Numbered from the stretch's first letter, positions 18,989 to 28,063 are shown. The stretch is 46,932 bases of DNA from an uncultured Bacteroidales bacterium (GCA_902784425.1 CACZUS010000036.1:1-46932); one strand, 5' to 3'. The notes: a model not told the origin generated them from the sequence alone. Numbers and translations are program-made.

Positions 18989-20278
18989 ATGAAAAAGAAT
19001 TGGAAGTATCTGGCATTTTTCAGTGCCATTGTATTAGGATGCGGCTTGGCTGCATGTACAGAAGACGAAGAAGTGCAAAACATCGTGGAAAACACAGGAG
19101 CCATTCATCTTAATGGTTACATTACAAAGGACTCTGTATTAAAAGATTTAGGACTTGACGTAGATTATATCATTGACGATCAAGTGACCGTGGAAAATCA
19201 AGCTAAACTAACTATCGAGGCTGGTGTCACCATTGCGTTCGCACAAAAAGGAGGTTACTTGCAATGTAGTGACAATGGAGCCATCAGCATGGAAGGTACG
19301 AAGGAAAAGGGAATCATTTTCCATGGACCAACGCTCAATAGTCCAAATGGCTCGTGGGGATATATTGGATACTTCACAGACAGACCAGAAAACAAGATGT
19401 CATACGTTTCATTAATGCATGGAGGTAGTGAAAAAGAGCAAGGTGTTCTTCGTATCGAAAGCGAAGGATCTGTATCTGTGAAAAACTGTCTCATTGATGG
19501 ATCATTAGGAAATGGTGTGTTCAATGTATTTGCAGACAATGCGTTAACAGCATTTGAAAACAATACCATTATGAATGTTGAAAAGTCTCCATTGTTATTA
19601 CAAAGTTTCAAGTTCTTGAAAAACATTGCTGACAACAACATCTACTCCAACAACAAGATCAACTGCATAACATTTGATTTCTATGCTAACACTATCGACG
19701 AAACGGTCACCTTCAACGATTTAGGTTATGACTACCTCATCAACGAAGATTTCACCATCGAAGGCGAAGGTCGTATGATAGTCAACGAAAACGTAACCAT
19801 AAAGTTTGGCAATGGCAAAGGAATATGGATTCCTTCTGGATTGATACAAATCAATGGTACAGAGGGCAAACCTGTAACACTAACTGGATATAAAAACGAA
19901 GCTGGATATTGGAAAGGAATCATATTTGAAAGCGACACTCAAAATCAAGGTGGTAGCTACATGAAGAACTGCACCATCAGCTGCGCTGCAGATAAAGAGG
20001 GAGAAGACAATTCTGCTCTATATATCCACACTGCTTATACGGATGGTGTTAAAATGATTTCATTAGAAAACGTAAAGTTCCAAAATATTTTGAACTATGC
20101 ACTAACCGTATTATGGGATAGAGATCGTAACGAAGTGGAAGGTCTTAAAATGCCTGCTAGTGTTACATTCGAGAATTGCGGACATAATGTAATGGTTGAC
20201 TTGGAATATGCATTGAACATGACAGACCCTGTATTCTTTGATTCTTTAGACACAATAGAAATTCCTGACGAAGAATAA
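18989..20278 (+). CDS. Lipoprotein with right-handed beta-helix-like repeats
   Basis: The 429-aa protein has a lipoprotein signal (FFSAIVLGCGLAAC, Cys about residue 22) and an acidic start to the mature chain (TEDEEVQ). The rest has repeating short beta-strand/turn segments, such as QAKLTIEAGVTIAFAQKGGY, GRMIVNENVTIKFGNGKGIW and SVSVKNCLIDGSLGNGVFNV. These resemble Bacteroidales right-handed parallel beta-helix surface lipoproteins. It is preceded by its own promoter. The 3' end, including the final codons and the stop, lies inside a 78-bp tandem duplication. It follows the giant type IX protein and may be a surface partner of it. Confidence 0.75.
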   Translation: MKKNWKYLAFFSAIVLGCGLAACTEDEEVQNIVENTGAIHLNGYITKDSVLKDLGLDVDYIIDDQVTVENQAKLTIEAGVTIAFAQKGGYLQCSDNGAISMEGTKEKGIIFHGPTLNSPNGSWGYIGYFTDRPENKMSYVSLMHGGSEKEQGVLRIESEGSVSVKNCLIDGSLGNGVFNVFADNALTAFENNTIMNVEKSPLLLQSFKFLKNIADNNIYSNNKINCITFDFYANTIDETVTFNDLGYDYLINEDFTIEGEGRMIVNENVTIKFGNGKGIWIPSGLIQINGTEGKPVTLTGYKNEAGYWKGIIFESDTQNQGGSYMKNCTISCAADKEGEDNSALYIHTAYTDGVKMISLENVKFQNILNYALTVLWDRDRNEVEGLKMPASVTFENCGHNVMVDLEYALNMTDPVFFDSLDTIEIPDEE

Positions 20279-20398
20279 ATAGATATAGGACTTTATAAAC
20301 AATTAGACAGGGCTGATTCCTCTTTAGACACAATAGAAATTCCTGACGAAGAATAAATAGATATAGGACTTTATAAACAATTAGACAGGGCTGATTCC
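20243..20398. repeat. Perfect 78-bp tandem duplication covering the end of the lipoprotein gene and half its terminator stem
   Basis: Copy 1 (20243-20320) and copy 2 (20321-20398) are identical. Each copy contains the last codons of the lipoprotein gene, its TAA, a spacer, and the left arm of the terminator hairpin. The junctions share the microhomology GATTC. Confidence 0.95.
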
Positions 20399-20440
20399 CA
20401 CGAGGAGTCAGCCCTGTTAGTATATAAATTCAGATTTTTA
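20385..20440. terminator. Hairpin terminator between convergent genes
   Basis: ACAGGGCTGATTCC (20385-20398) pairs with GGAGTCAGCCCTGT (20404-20417), a 14-bp stem with one G-T pair and a 5-nt loop. A T-rich stretch ends about 20436. A second copy of the left arm at 20307-20320 could compete for the single right arm. The hairpin lies between the convergent lipoprotein and glycosidase genes. Confidence 0.7.
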
Positions 20441-20477
20441 CTATTGCTGTTTAAACGATGAATCGATAGAACTCACC

Positions 20478-22344
20478 CTATTTTTTCACAAAAGGAATTG
20501 AGCGGTTACTATCAAACAAGACAACTATATAAACACTGTTCTTTTGCAATGCATTCTTAGGTATTTCATTACCTCTAAGGTCATAAAAACGTGCATTTTC
20601 CAATGATAAAATGGTCTCTTCATTCAAAACATCAGGAGATCCAACAACACTGTATGGTTCAAATTTTAACCAATCCACATTCACATAACTACCCACAATA
20701 AGCAGTTTCAACACATGTTTCCCTTTAGTCAAACGCACAATTCGTTATTTTTTCATCATCCATATATAATTGGAAACCATCCAACTCTCCTCCATTAGAG
20801 ACATAGGCTGATATGACATAATCATTCGTTTTCTCTACATTTACAGTATATTCTAACCATTCATCCTTTTCTGTATAACCGATGGCATATCCATCTCCTG
20901 CCTTTACTATATCCACGCAATCGTCTCTATACTCTTCGCCTTTATTCTCAGCATCCCTGTCATAATAAGAGAATCCTTGTCCAGCCACATCATAATTCTC
21001 TGCTTCTACGACGCCTGGTATAGAAGCTATCACATTTTGATAAGGAGTTTGTGGCACATCAACAGCCGTCATTGTAATCCGATAGGCGTATAGTTCACTT
21101 TCCACCTTTACTGCAATTGTAAAGCTATCACCTTTGATTTCCATCTCCTTTTCTGATATTAAATCTGTTGATTTAACGGGAATATCCTTATCCTTCCATG
21201 TGACACGCTCCAATCGAACACTGACCTTTCCCTGCAAGAAACCAGGCAATTTAGGGAAGACCACATCAACATCCCCAACATAATTTCCTCCGAGTATAAT
21301 ACTTGCTTGATTATTATTCTTATCCACCGAAGCAAATCCATCCAACCCATCACTTTTATCATTAGGGGGTGACACCATTGCCATGTAACCCGACATATCA
21401 CCATACCATTTATAAAGCCACCACCCTCCTCCTCGTTCATTACTTTCCGTCAACAGACTGCCCATACGTCCTGGCAATCCAGGGAACCACCAAGAGATAG
21501 TGGCACTCTCTACATTGTTTCTCTCAAACTTCGCAATAAAAGGGACACTATAACCTGGACAGCCCTCATACTTTCTTTTTTCATAATCAGAGCTGCAACT
21601 ATATTCGTTGATACATAGAGGAATCTCTTGGATTTCTAATTCCTTCAATAGACTTCTATAATCCTCCACCGCACGTATAAATCCTCCACTTCCCCATTGG
21701 TGCCAACAGACCAAATCAGGAAGACAATCATGATCTCGACAAAGTGTCAGAAATTTCTTAAACATATCTCTACCATAGAACGATGTAGCAGGACCTACAA
21801 TTTTAGTGTCTGGAACATAGCGACGAATCAGTCGGTAGGTTGGCTCCCATACAGTTTCAAAGAAGTCTCCATTTTCATCCTGCCATGTCTCATTCGGTTC
21901 GTTCCAAATCACATAACTGTGAATATTCTCCAAATCAGAAGCCGCATGTCTTTTCAAGACCTCTTCCACACTCTCCAACCACTTGTCTTTCCCAGGCCAT
22001 TGATACGGCCAGTAAGGCAACAAATCAGCCATAAGCAACTGCACTTGAGCTGTTGTACCCTTCAGTCTATCAGCAACAATAAATGCATCGCCAAAATCAT
22101 GTTGATTACCAGACTTCCCTGATGGAGGTTGACAAAATAAATGAGGCCTCAACGGAGCAACAAGCTCATTCACATCCGCAGGCAATGTCTCGGTCATACC
22201 ATACAACGAACCAGATGCACAATGGGTCACAGGACGAACATTAGTTGTCAGATCAACCGTCAATCTCTCCGCAGAGAAAGCTGTTGATAGAAACATACTC
22301 GTCAAAAAAGTAGTAATCGTGCATATTTTAATTCGTCCGTTCAT
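20478..22344 (-). pseudogene. Clan GH-A glycoside hydrolase (GH39-like) with CBM6, frameshifted near its C-terminus
   Basis: The first frame (22344-20725) encodes a signal peptide, a TIM-barrel glycosidase with the acid/base motif YVIWNEPNE and the nucleophile motif CINEYS, a beta-sandwich, and a CBM6 start (GVVEAENYD, AIGYTEKDEWLEYTVNV). It runs out soon after FQLYMDDEKITN. The CBM6 end continues in another frame (20738-20478): VRLTKGKHVLKLLI, GSYVNVDWLKFE, then a C-terminal segment FYDLRGNEIP. Compared with ordinary CBM6 domains, about 20 residues are missing at the junction, so the lesion is probably a small deletion that also shifts the frame. The catalytic domain is intact and could still be made. 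Assignment to GH39 rather than another clan-A family is tentative. Confidence 0.75.
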
Positions 22345-22382
22345 GTGAGAAGAGTTGTGATGTAAAACAATATTTGTGCAAT

Positions 22383-22412
22383 CAAATATAGGAAAAAACT
22401 CTTTTGATACAA
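22383..22412 (-). promoter_or_regulatory. Promoter of the glycosidase gene
   Basis: TATATTTG (22383-22390, minus strand) is preceded by 19 nt and TTG (22410-22412), close to the TTTG-N19-TAnnTTTG consensus. The rest of 22345-22511 holds nothing else I can identify. Confidence 0.65.
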
Positions 22413-22511
22413 GTTTTTTGCAATAAAATCTTTTCTACGTATCAAAGATGCATACTAGAAGATTATGGACTAGCGAGAAAAAAGAACAGAACGGTCTAAA
22501 ATAGCAAAACG

Positions 22512-23072
22512 TCAACCTCTAGATTCAATTCTAGTTTCAAAATCGTTGGCGGTATATTCAGATGAGATGCCTCCAATTCTGAAATTGTCAGAAGTGGTCT
22601 CACAATAGACATATTTGCGACCATCAACATCAATGATCACATCATCTAAGGAGTTTTGCATAAAAGACTTCCAACGTTGATTGTACTCAATACAGACAGC
22701 GCTATGAGACAATTTATACGAAAGGAGGAACAATACATTGTAGCCCATCAGGTGAAACAAATTGGCAGCCAGAAATGATTTACAGTCACAATCACCATGT
22801 CTGTCATACAGTGTTTCGTCAGGGAATCGAATGTATTCTATTGGATAATGAATCTCTTTGCAATCATGATCATAACTATATTTCACATTAGGTTCTTGAA
22901 CAAAATCCAAAACAAATTGAAGTTTGTCGAGTTCCCCAACATTGTTGCGACTACACTCTTTATTGATGTATTTTACAATTTCCGACAAATGCATTAATGT
23001 ACGAGGGTAATTCAACATATAATAGTACATTTTACGCAAATTGTTTTCCGTGTCACGGTTGGCAGACAACAT
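22512..23072 (-). CDS. Transglutaminase-like (papain-fold) protein
   Basis: The 186-aa protein has the transglutaminase-like core: a Cys motif in RHGDCDCKSFLAANLFHLMG (about residues 92-111), a His in SHSAVCIEY (about 124), and an acidic residue in the YVYCETTSD strand (about 157). These would form the Cys-His-Asp/Glu triad. The upstream region (KLQFVLDFVQEPNVKYSYDH) matches the helical lead-in seen in bacterial transglutaminase-like peptidases. No signal peptide is visible, so either it is cytoplasmic or the original N-terminus was lost. Members of this fold act as peptidases or amidases; the substrate cannot be inferred. It is flanked by unrelated transcription units. Confidence 0.7.
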   Translation of the reverse strand: MLSANRDTENNLRKMYYYMLNYPRTLMHLSEIVKYINKECSRNNVGELDKLQFVLDFVQEPNVKYSYDHDCKEIHYPIEYIRFPDETLYDRHGDCDCKSFLAANLFHLMGYNVLFLLSYKLSHSAVCIEYNQRWKSFMQNSLDDVIIDVDGRKYVYCETTSDNFRIGGISSEYTANDFETRIESRG

Positions 23073-23201
23073 AAAGGGATTTTTTTATCAAGACAACAAG
23101 CATTCACAACCTACGGCAAAAAGTAACATTCTATGGATTCCTATAAGGATAAATGGGAATAAAAAAAAGATTCTTTCCTATCATTTTTGAAACAACTTAA
23201 C

Positions 23202-23209
23202 TATCTTTG
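23202..23209 (+). promoter_or_regulatory. -7 element of the SDR gene
   Basis: TATCTTTG matches TAnnTTTG and lies 47 nt before the ATG at 23256. Because it lies downstream of the in-frame ATG at 23187, it supports the later start. Confidence 0.6.
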
Positions 23210-23255
23210 TTTCTATGGTATTCTTTTTTGTATTATTCACAAAAAATATTGGTGT

Positions 23256-24203
23256 ATGGGAAAGCAAGTAGTGGCAATAACAGGAGCCGCAGGAAATTTA
23301 GGAAGTATTTTGGCGGAGGGGCTTCTCTCCGAAGATGTAGTGTTGCATCTTCTTTGGCATAAGAGACCCTTGCCAGATTCTTTGTTGAACAGTGAGAAAG
23401 TGAGACCCTTCCAAGTAGATTTGAGGGATGTTAGTACAATCGAAGCTTCATTACAAGGAGTTGATACGGTTATCCATTTCGCAGGAATCCTTTTCATGGC
23501 GAATCCAGAGAAGTTTCTTCCGACTACCAACACCCAATATTTTTCAAATTTGCTTCAAGCAGCGAAAACAGCGGGAGTTAAGAAGGTGATTCTGTTTAGT
23601 TTCCCACATGTGGAGGGAGAGACGACACCTGAGCATCCTGCGACGGGACGGTTGGATGGAACACCCAATTCAGCACATGCGAGGACCCGTTTGGAGGAGG
23701 AGAAGTTGCTGATGGCAGAAACGGGATTTGAGAAGGTGATACTACGTTGTGGAATGGTCTATGGAAAAGGAATTCTTATGATTGATGCGGCACATTGGTT
23801 TTCAAAATATTATCTATTGGGAATATGGAAAGAGCCTAATTACATACATCTGATTTCTACGGAAGATTATGTAGCCGCAACAAAAGCCGCCATTCTCTCA
23901 CCGACAGCATCAGGCATCTATCATCTGGGCGATGAAGGAGTTCAGACGCTTAAGGAATTTCTGGATGAGGCGACGAAGGAGTGGCATACGCACCGACCAT
24001 GGGTGATGCCGATGTGGATGATCCGTACCGCCGCATGGGTTTTCGAGAAAGTGTCGCTGCTCACAGGCTGTAGAGCACCACTGACACAAGACTTTATCAC
24101 CATTGGCAAGGTGTCTTATTATGGCGACACAAGTAGGATGCGAAAAGAGTTGTTGCCGGAGTTGAAATATAAGACGGTTAGGGAGGGGATACATACGGTG
24201 TAG
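23256..24203 (+). CDS. NAD(P)-dependent epimerase/dehydratase (extended SDR)
   Basis: The start is placed at 23256 (315 aa), where MGKQVVAITGAAGNLGSILA gives the N-terminal Rossmann motif TGAAGNLG. The upstream ATG at 23187 lies before the promoter element. Further SDR features are the Asp after strand 3 (FQVDLRD), the AG motif in DTVIHFAGILF, and a Y-x3-K-like region replaced by ARTRLEEEKLL, so the catalytic Tyr is not obvious. VILRCGMVYGKG is typical of NAD-dependent epimerases and atypical SDRs. The substrate is unknown. The last 106 bp recur at 25150-25255. Confidence 0.8.
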   Translation: MGKQVVAITGAAGNLGSILAEGLLSEDVVLHLLWHKRPLPDSLLNSEKVRPFQVDLRDVSTIEASLQGVDTVIHFAGILFMANPEKFLPTTNTQYFSNLLQAAKTAGVKKVILFSFPHVEGETTPEHPATGRLDGTPNSAHARTRLEEEKLLMAETGFEKVILRCGMVYGKGILMIDAAHWFSKYYLLGIWKEPNYIHLISTEDYVAATKAAILSPTASGIYHLGDEGVQTLKEFLDEATKEWHTHRPWVMPMWMIRTAAWVFEKVSLLTGCRAPLTQDFITIGKVSYYGDTSRMRKELLPELKYKTVREGIHTV

Positions 24204-24296
24204 GGAGACAATCTAAAAACGTCTGTTATATTAAACATTTTATTTTTTGTGTTCAATAAGATACAATCATGGGAAAGAATACATTTGGAAAAAACT

Positions 24297-24452
24297 ATGC
24301 CAAGGGCATTGATCCAGAACCTGAAAATCATGGGTGAACAGATTCTGTTGGCACGCAAGCGCAGGCATCTTTCCGTGCAGGACATAGCAGATAGGACTAC
24401 GGTGACTCGTCTGACTGTCTCTAAAGTGGAACATATTTGCATTTTAAGATAA
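24297..24452 (+). pseudogene. Truncated XRE/HipB-type helix-turn-helix protein
   Basis: Fifty-one codons from the ATG at 24297 read as the start of an XRE regulator: MGEQILLARKRRHLSVQDIA, then DRTTVTRLTVSKVE. The frame then goes to HICILR and a stop, exactly where the family would continue with a G-x-P/S segment and the rest of the domain. In Bacteroidales such proteins usually precede a HipA-type toxin gene, but none is present. The break is followed at once by a near-consensus CATATTTG element and the unknown gene at 24465. Confidence 0.6.
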
Positions 24453-24464
24453 ATCATACTGTTT

Positions 24465-25118
24465 ATGGGAAATTCTGAAAGAACAAAAAATATAAGAGAC
24501 CTCTATGCGTTTATAAAAATCGAGTTCTCCTATAGAGAACTTTACGCTACAAATCTTTACTCTATAATTGATGGTGTTGAATATAATCTTGGATTGTGGT
24601 CTGAACTAGAGATAAAGAAACGTTGGCCTGAATTTGAAGCCTTGTATTATTACGACACAACAGTTGTATTGAATGGATTCGAAGTGAAGTCATGGTGTGA
24701 TGGCTATTATCCAAAAAATCTAATTATATCAGATTTTATAGGTACAAGACCTGGCTATATAATATTATCTGATGATAAAAATTGTGGTGTGCCTTCAGAT
24801 GAAATCTTACATATGGTTGGTGGCCATCCTAGGGATTTTGGTCTTGTTTATGTAAATTTGATTCCCAGAAAATACTATGACAAAGTTATCTTGTATCGCC
24901 ATTATTTGGATTCTTCACTATATTTTTCAAGCATTGAGCCCTCTATTTATGGGGCTAAAAACGGGAGAATGGACAAAATAGAACTTGATTTGAACAATCC
25001 TAATTCCGATGTGTTGCAAACAATGATTCATTTGGGTGTGTGCAAAAAGATTGATCCTACATACCAAGTAAGTCCACGTTATAAAGTGTACACAGGTGAC
25101 GATATACCACTGCATTAA
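24465..25118 (+). CDS. Hypothetical protein, 217 aa
   Basis: I do not recognise this protein. It is soluble, rich in Tyr, Ile and Asp, with no signal peptide or membrane segment. A central beta-rich part contains EFEALYYYDTTVVLNGFEVK and GTRPGYIILSDDKNCGVPSD. It has lower GC than its neighbours and is boxed between the truncated HTH gene and the second copy of the SDR 3' end, which suggests that it arrived by insertion. CATATTTG 30 nt upstream may drive it. It could be an orphan immunity or effector-type protein, but nothing in the sequence proves that. Confidence 0.55.
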   Translation: MGNSERTKNIRDLYAFIKIEFSYRELYATNLYSIIDGVEYNLGLWSELEIKKRWPEFEALYYYDTTVVLNGFEVKSWCDGYYPKNLIISDFIGTRPGYIILSDDKNCGVPSDEILHMVGGHPRDFGLVYVNLIPRKYYDKVILYRHYLDSSLYFSSIEPSIYGAKNGRMDKIELDLNNPNSDVLQTMIHLGVCKKIDPTYQVSPRYKVYTGDDIPLH

Positions 25119-25149
25119 GGGACATTTTCAAACATTTGAAAACAGAAAC

Positions 25150-25255
25150 CACCATCGGGAAAGTGTCCTATTATGGCAATATAAGTAAGATGCGAGAAAA
25201 ACTGCTATTGGAGTTGAAATATAAGACGTTTAGGGAGGGGATACATACGGTGTAG
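25150..25255 (+). pseudogene. Second, diverged copy of the SDR gene 3' end
   Basis: These 106 bp align without gaps to 24098-24203 and end in the same stop codon. The reading frame is open (TIGKVSYYGNISKMREKLLL then ELKYKTFREGIHTV). The last 40 bases are nearly identical, while the first 60 carry about 15 substitutions. Upstream of 25150 the similarity ends. The 0.95-kb segment between the copies carries the HTH remnant and the unknown gene. Confidence 0.85.
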
Positions 25256-25293
25256 TATTATGAATCAAATGTTGTATTGGATGGAGTCGATTG

Positions 25294-25800
25294 TTATATA
25301 GATGGATTGGTTAGTGCCATAAATGGTAAAACGAAAGAGGTAAGAGTTAATGTGATTGCTATGATTTTAAGTGGCAGTGATTTGGCTTTTTCAATTAAGT
25401 AAGCACAAAGAATGAAATATGCACAGTTTGCTAATAACAAAAGGAAAATCATCATGTTGAATCCAATTAACAGACAATTGAACACAAAAGATATTGTCAT
25501 GATGATGGCTATTCCGTAACATAAGGCTTTAAATGGATGAAGATTTGTGATCAGAGAAATCAATACTATCCAAATAATAAATGCACCAAACATTGCAAAC
25601 ATCATTAAAAATCCTCCGCCAAGAGCATCACCATCAGATGGAAATTCTTCTATTATTCCAATGACAGAACTTGGAATGATAGAAATTGAAAATGATGTGG
25701 CTAACGCAGCAAATGCCAGTTTTCGCTTTGTGAAATTGTTGTTCGAAACAAAGCCATATACTATAAAAGCTATAAATGCCAGAAAGAAGATTATTCCCAT
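25294..25800 (-). CDS. Small polytopic membrane protein, paralogue of the next gene
   Basis: The 168-aa protein has five hydrophobic segments, including IIFFLAFIAFIVYGFV, FLMMFAMFGAFIIWIVLISL and YFILCAYLIEKAKSLPLKII. It shares clear local identity with the 166-aa protein encoded 12 nt upstream: NFTKRKL near the N-terminus, FYILCAY / YFILCAY with IEKA, and a LTLTSFVLP / LTLASFIVP end. The two are therefore tandem duplicates. The function is unknown and no catalytic motif is visible. Confidence 0.65.
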   Translation of the reverse strand: MGIIFFLAFIAFIVYGFVSNNNFTKRKLAFAALATSFSISIIPSSVIGIIEEFPSDGDALGGGFLMMFAMFGAFIIWIVLISLITNLHPFKALCYGIAIIMTISFVFNCLLIGFNMMIFLLLLANCAYFILCAYLIEKAKSLPLKIIAITLTLTSFVLPFMALTNPSI

Positions 25801-25812
25801 AAGCGATATTTG

Positions 25813-26313
25813 TTATATACACTTAATCCATAGTCCCATAAAACCGTATGGCACAATAAAGGATGCAAGAGTTAAAGCGACTGCAACAATTTTCATTGGC
25901 GTAGTTTGGGCTTTTTCTATAGTGTATGCACATAGGATATAAAATGCTGTGTTTACAATAAATAAAAGTAGAGCGTAGATGATGGAAGACTGTAACCTCG
26001 CCTCAAAACAAACAAAGCCGAACACAATAGCCATGATGATAGTAAACCCGCAACATAGCTCATAAAATGTGTTGGAATTCTTTGTGTTTATCATCATCAA
26101 CATTATCAGCCAAGGAACGATAGCAAAAATATATATAATTATGAATATAAATCCATCGCCTGGACCATCGCCAGACTCTATTACAAAAGAACATGGAAAA
26201 ATTGAAAATAAAAACGATATAGCCAAAACCGTAAATGTCAGTTTCCGTTTGGTGAAATTTTTGACAAAGAGAAAGACAATAATGGCGACTATTATGATTA
26301 TTATACATTCCAT
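25813..26313 (-). CDS. Small polytopic membrane protein, paralogue of the previous gene
   Basis: The 166-aa protein has five predicted membrane segments and the shared NFTKRKL, AFYILCAYTIEKAQTTPMKI and LTLASFIVPYG segments that pair it with the 168-aa protein downstream. It lies 12 nt before that gene in the same direction, so the two are probably cotranscribed. The loop after the second helix (ESGDGPGDG) is Gly/Asp-rich, as is the equivalent loop of the paralogue (PSDGDALGGG). Function is unknown. Confidence 0.65.
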   Translation of the reverse strand: MECIIIIIVAIIVFLFVKNFTKRKLTFTVLAISFLFSIFPCSFVIESGDGPGDGFIFIIIYIFAIVPWLIMLMMINTKNSNTFYELCCGFTIIMAIVFGFVCFEARLQSSIIYALLLFIVNTAFYILCAYTIEKAQTTPMKIVAVALTLASFIVPYGFMGLWIKCI

Positions 26314-26479
26314 AAGCGATGTCTGTTATTTTCTGTCAATTTACAAAAATACAACCTTTTTCAAGTATTTTTCTATTTTATTTCCTCTTCATATTCAACA
26401 ATCCAAGCAATTGCTTATATTTACAAATATTATTCACTGCCTCGACAAATAGATTCTTCACAGAAAAACAGAAAAAGCC

Positions 26480-27289
26480 ATGGGATGGGATGTAGTACAA
26501 ATAGGACTTGGGCATGACCTGCCCGTTGATGATCCACATAAAACCGCCCAAGAGATAGCCAAAAGAATGGAGCGGAATGTCACACTCGCTTATTACAAAA
26601 AATACGAGTATGATATTGCAAGTAATACCGTACATTACAAAAACAAGCTAGAATTAATTGAACTGGAGAGATACGAAGTGGACGATTCCAAGAGACCCCT
26701 GCTGATGACTGTCGCAAACTACCAAGTGAAGCAGATACTAGATTTAGTAGGTATAGACAAATTGCGCAAGGCGACTTTCGCGAATGATTGGGCAAGTCTC
26801 ATTCTATGTGAGACGAAAGAGCCCTTCGAACTATACGAAATAGAGGATGATGAGAGGAACTTAGGCATTCGTATCTTCAAAGAAAACGTAGATCTTGACA
26901 TATACATTCGGGAAAGATGGAACCATTGGGAAAGAGCATTCCATCAACCAGACGAAAACAGAGAACGGCTGCACGATTACCGGATACAGATATATAATCG
27001 AGCAAAGCTGTTTGGATGCAAGGATGTGATCATCTGTGCCGACCAAGGCCCGACAGAATCAATATTCGACAATCTCAATTACACCGCAGATCGTCTAAGG
27101 GAATATGCACGGACCTATGAATACCTCAATGGATACGACGGTTGGGATTCCCACAAGGTCGAAGAATGGAAGAAGGAAGCGAAACACATTATGTTCTCAT
27201 CAGTGTTTCAGGGACAGATTAATCTTTCAGACAAAGATTTCGTAGAAGTTATATATGATGATTTTAGGGATATCATCAGCTCAAAATGA
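26480..27289 (+). CDS. Hypothetical protein, 269 aa
   Basis: A soluble 269-aa protein that I do not recognise. It begins MGWDVVQIGLGHDLPVDDPH, followed by charged helical and beta segments (TAQEIAKRMERNVTLAYYKK; ASLILCETKEPFELYEIEDD). A conserved-looking C-terminal part, CKDVIICADQGPTESIFDNL, suggests an alpha/beta domain. It has no signal peptide. It forms a single transcription unit with a good terminator 25 nt downstream and sits in an accessory, low-synteny area next to the AbiEi-like pair. A toxin, immunity or sensor role is possible but unsupported. Confidence 0.6.
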   Translation: MGWDVVQIGLGHDLPVDDPHKTAQEIAKRMERNVTLAYYKKYEYDIASNTVHYKNKLELIELERYEVDDSKRPLLMTVANYQVKQILDLVGIDKLRKATFANDWASLILCETKEPFELYEIEDDERNLGIRIFKENVDLDIYIRERWNHWERAFHQPDENRERLHDYRIQIYNRAKLFGCKDVIICADQGPTESIFDNLNYTADRLREYARTYEYLNGYDGWDSHKVEEWKKEAKHIMFSSVFQGQINLSDKDFVEVIYDDFRDIISSK

Positions 27290-27308
27290 ACTGAATACCC
27301 ATAAATCA

Positions 27309-27345
27309 TGCACAAAAGGTTGTAATGATACAACCTTTTATGCAA
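27309..27345 (+). terminator. Intrinsic terminator after the 269-aa gene
   Basis: AAAAGGTTGTA (27314-27324) pairs with TACAACCTTTT (27329-27339) around a 4-nt loop, ending in a T-rich arm. The symmetry allows it to act in both directions. Confidence 0.7.
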
Positions 27346-27440
27346 CATTTCATTCGGAAAAGTTCACAAAAATCACTCGATTCTAACGCTTAATCTCAAA
27401 TATTTCTGTACAAAAGCACCACAATTAAAAATATTTGTGG

Positions 27441-27448
27441 TAGATTTG
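27441..27448 (+). promoter_or_regulatory. -7 element of the AbiEi-like/phosphoesterase pair
   Basis: TAGATTTG matches TAnnTTTG and lies 21 nt before the ATG at 27470. The in-frame ATG at 27437 is upstream of it and is therefore unlikely to be the start. Confidence 0.55.
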
Positions 27449-27469
27449 TACGGATTTCGAAGATTGAAT

Positions 27470-28063
27470 ATGAAAGAACGGAACTCATATCTATCCTCAG
27501 CCAGCGTAAAAGAGCAAGGCAGAACAGCTTATTACAAAATGCTGGAGAGTGTACATCAAGGCGAACTCATACAAGTGCGTCGTGGTGTATATGCCAACAT
27601 TAACCAGCTTAGTGGAAATATGATTGACATCAATGCCATAGTCCCCGACGGCATTCTGTGTTTATGGTCTGCATGGAACATCCATCAACTCACGACCTCC
27701 ATGCCACAAGCTTTTCATGTTGCCATCAAAAGAGACAGAAAAGTAACAGTACCATCCTTCCCAAAGGTTGAATTGCATCATTACACAGAGTCAATACTCC
27801 ATATTGGTGTAACTAATATGGAGATAGATAGGTTTGACATCAAGCTTTATGACGTAGAAAGATGTGTATGTGATGCCGTGAAGTTTCGTAACAAGGTTGG
27901 TATAGATGTCTGTTCTGAAATCATCAACAATTATTTGGAACGCCCCAATAGAAATTTGAGCAAGTTGATGGATTATGCACAACTACTTCGTGTGGGCACT
28001 ATTCTTGAAAAATATCTACAAATAAAACTATGTAATCCCATATTGGGAGAATCTAACACATGA
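27470..28063 (+). CDS. AbiEi-like antitoxin/regulator
   Basis: Read from the ATG at 27470 this is 197 aa. It resembles AbiEi (type IV antitoxin) proteins. The N-terminal winged-helix part ends in the hallmark GELIQVRRGVYANI (about residues 35-48). A central domain contains GILCLWSAWNIHQL, AFHVAIKRDR and VTVPSFPKVELHHY. The C-terminal part has the LYDVERCVCDAVKFRNKVG segment, equivalent to the Y-x-x-E/R-T-x-(A/C)-D segment of AbiEi. AbiEi normally represses its own operon and neutralises the nucleotidyltransferase AbiEii. Here the next gene, overlapping by four bases, is a metallophosphoesterase instead. Confidence 0.72.
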   Translation: MKERNSYLSSASVKEQGRTAYYKMLESVHQGELIQVRRGVYANINQLSGNMIDINAIVPDGILCLWSAWNIHQLTTSMPQAFHVAIKRDRKVTVPSFPKVELHHYTESILHIGVTNMEIDRFDIKLYDVERCVCDAVKFRNKVGIDVCSEIINNYLERPNRNLSKLMDYAQLLRVGTILEKYLQIKLCNPILGESNT

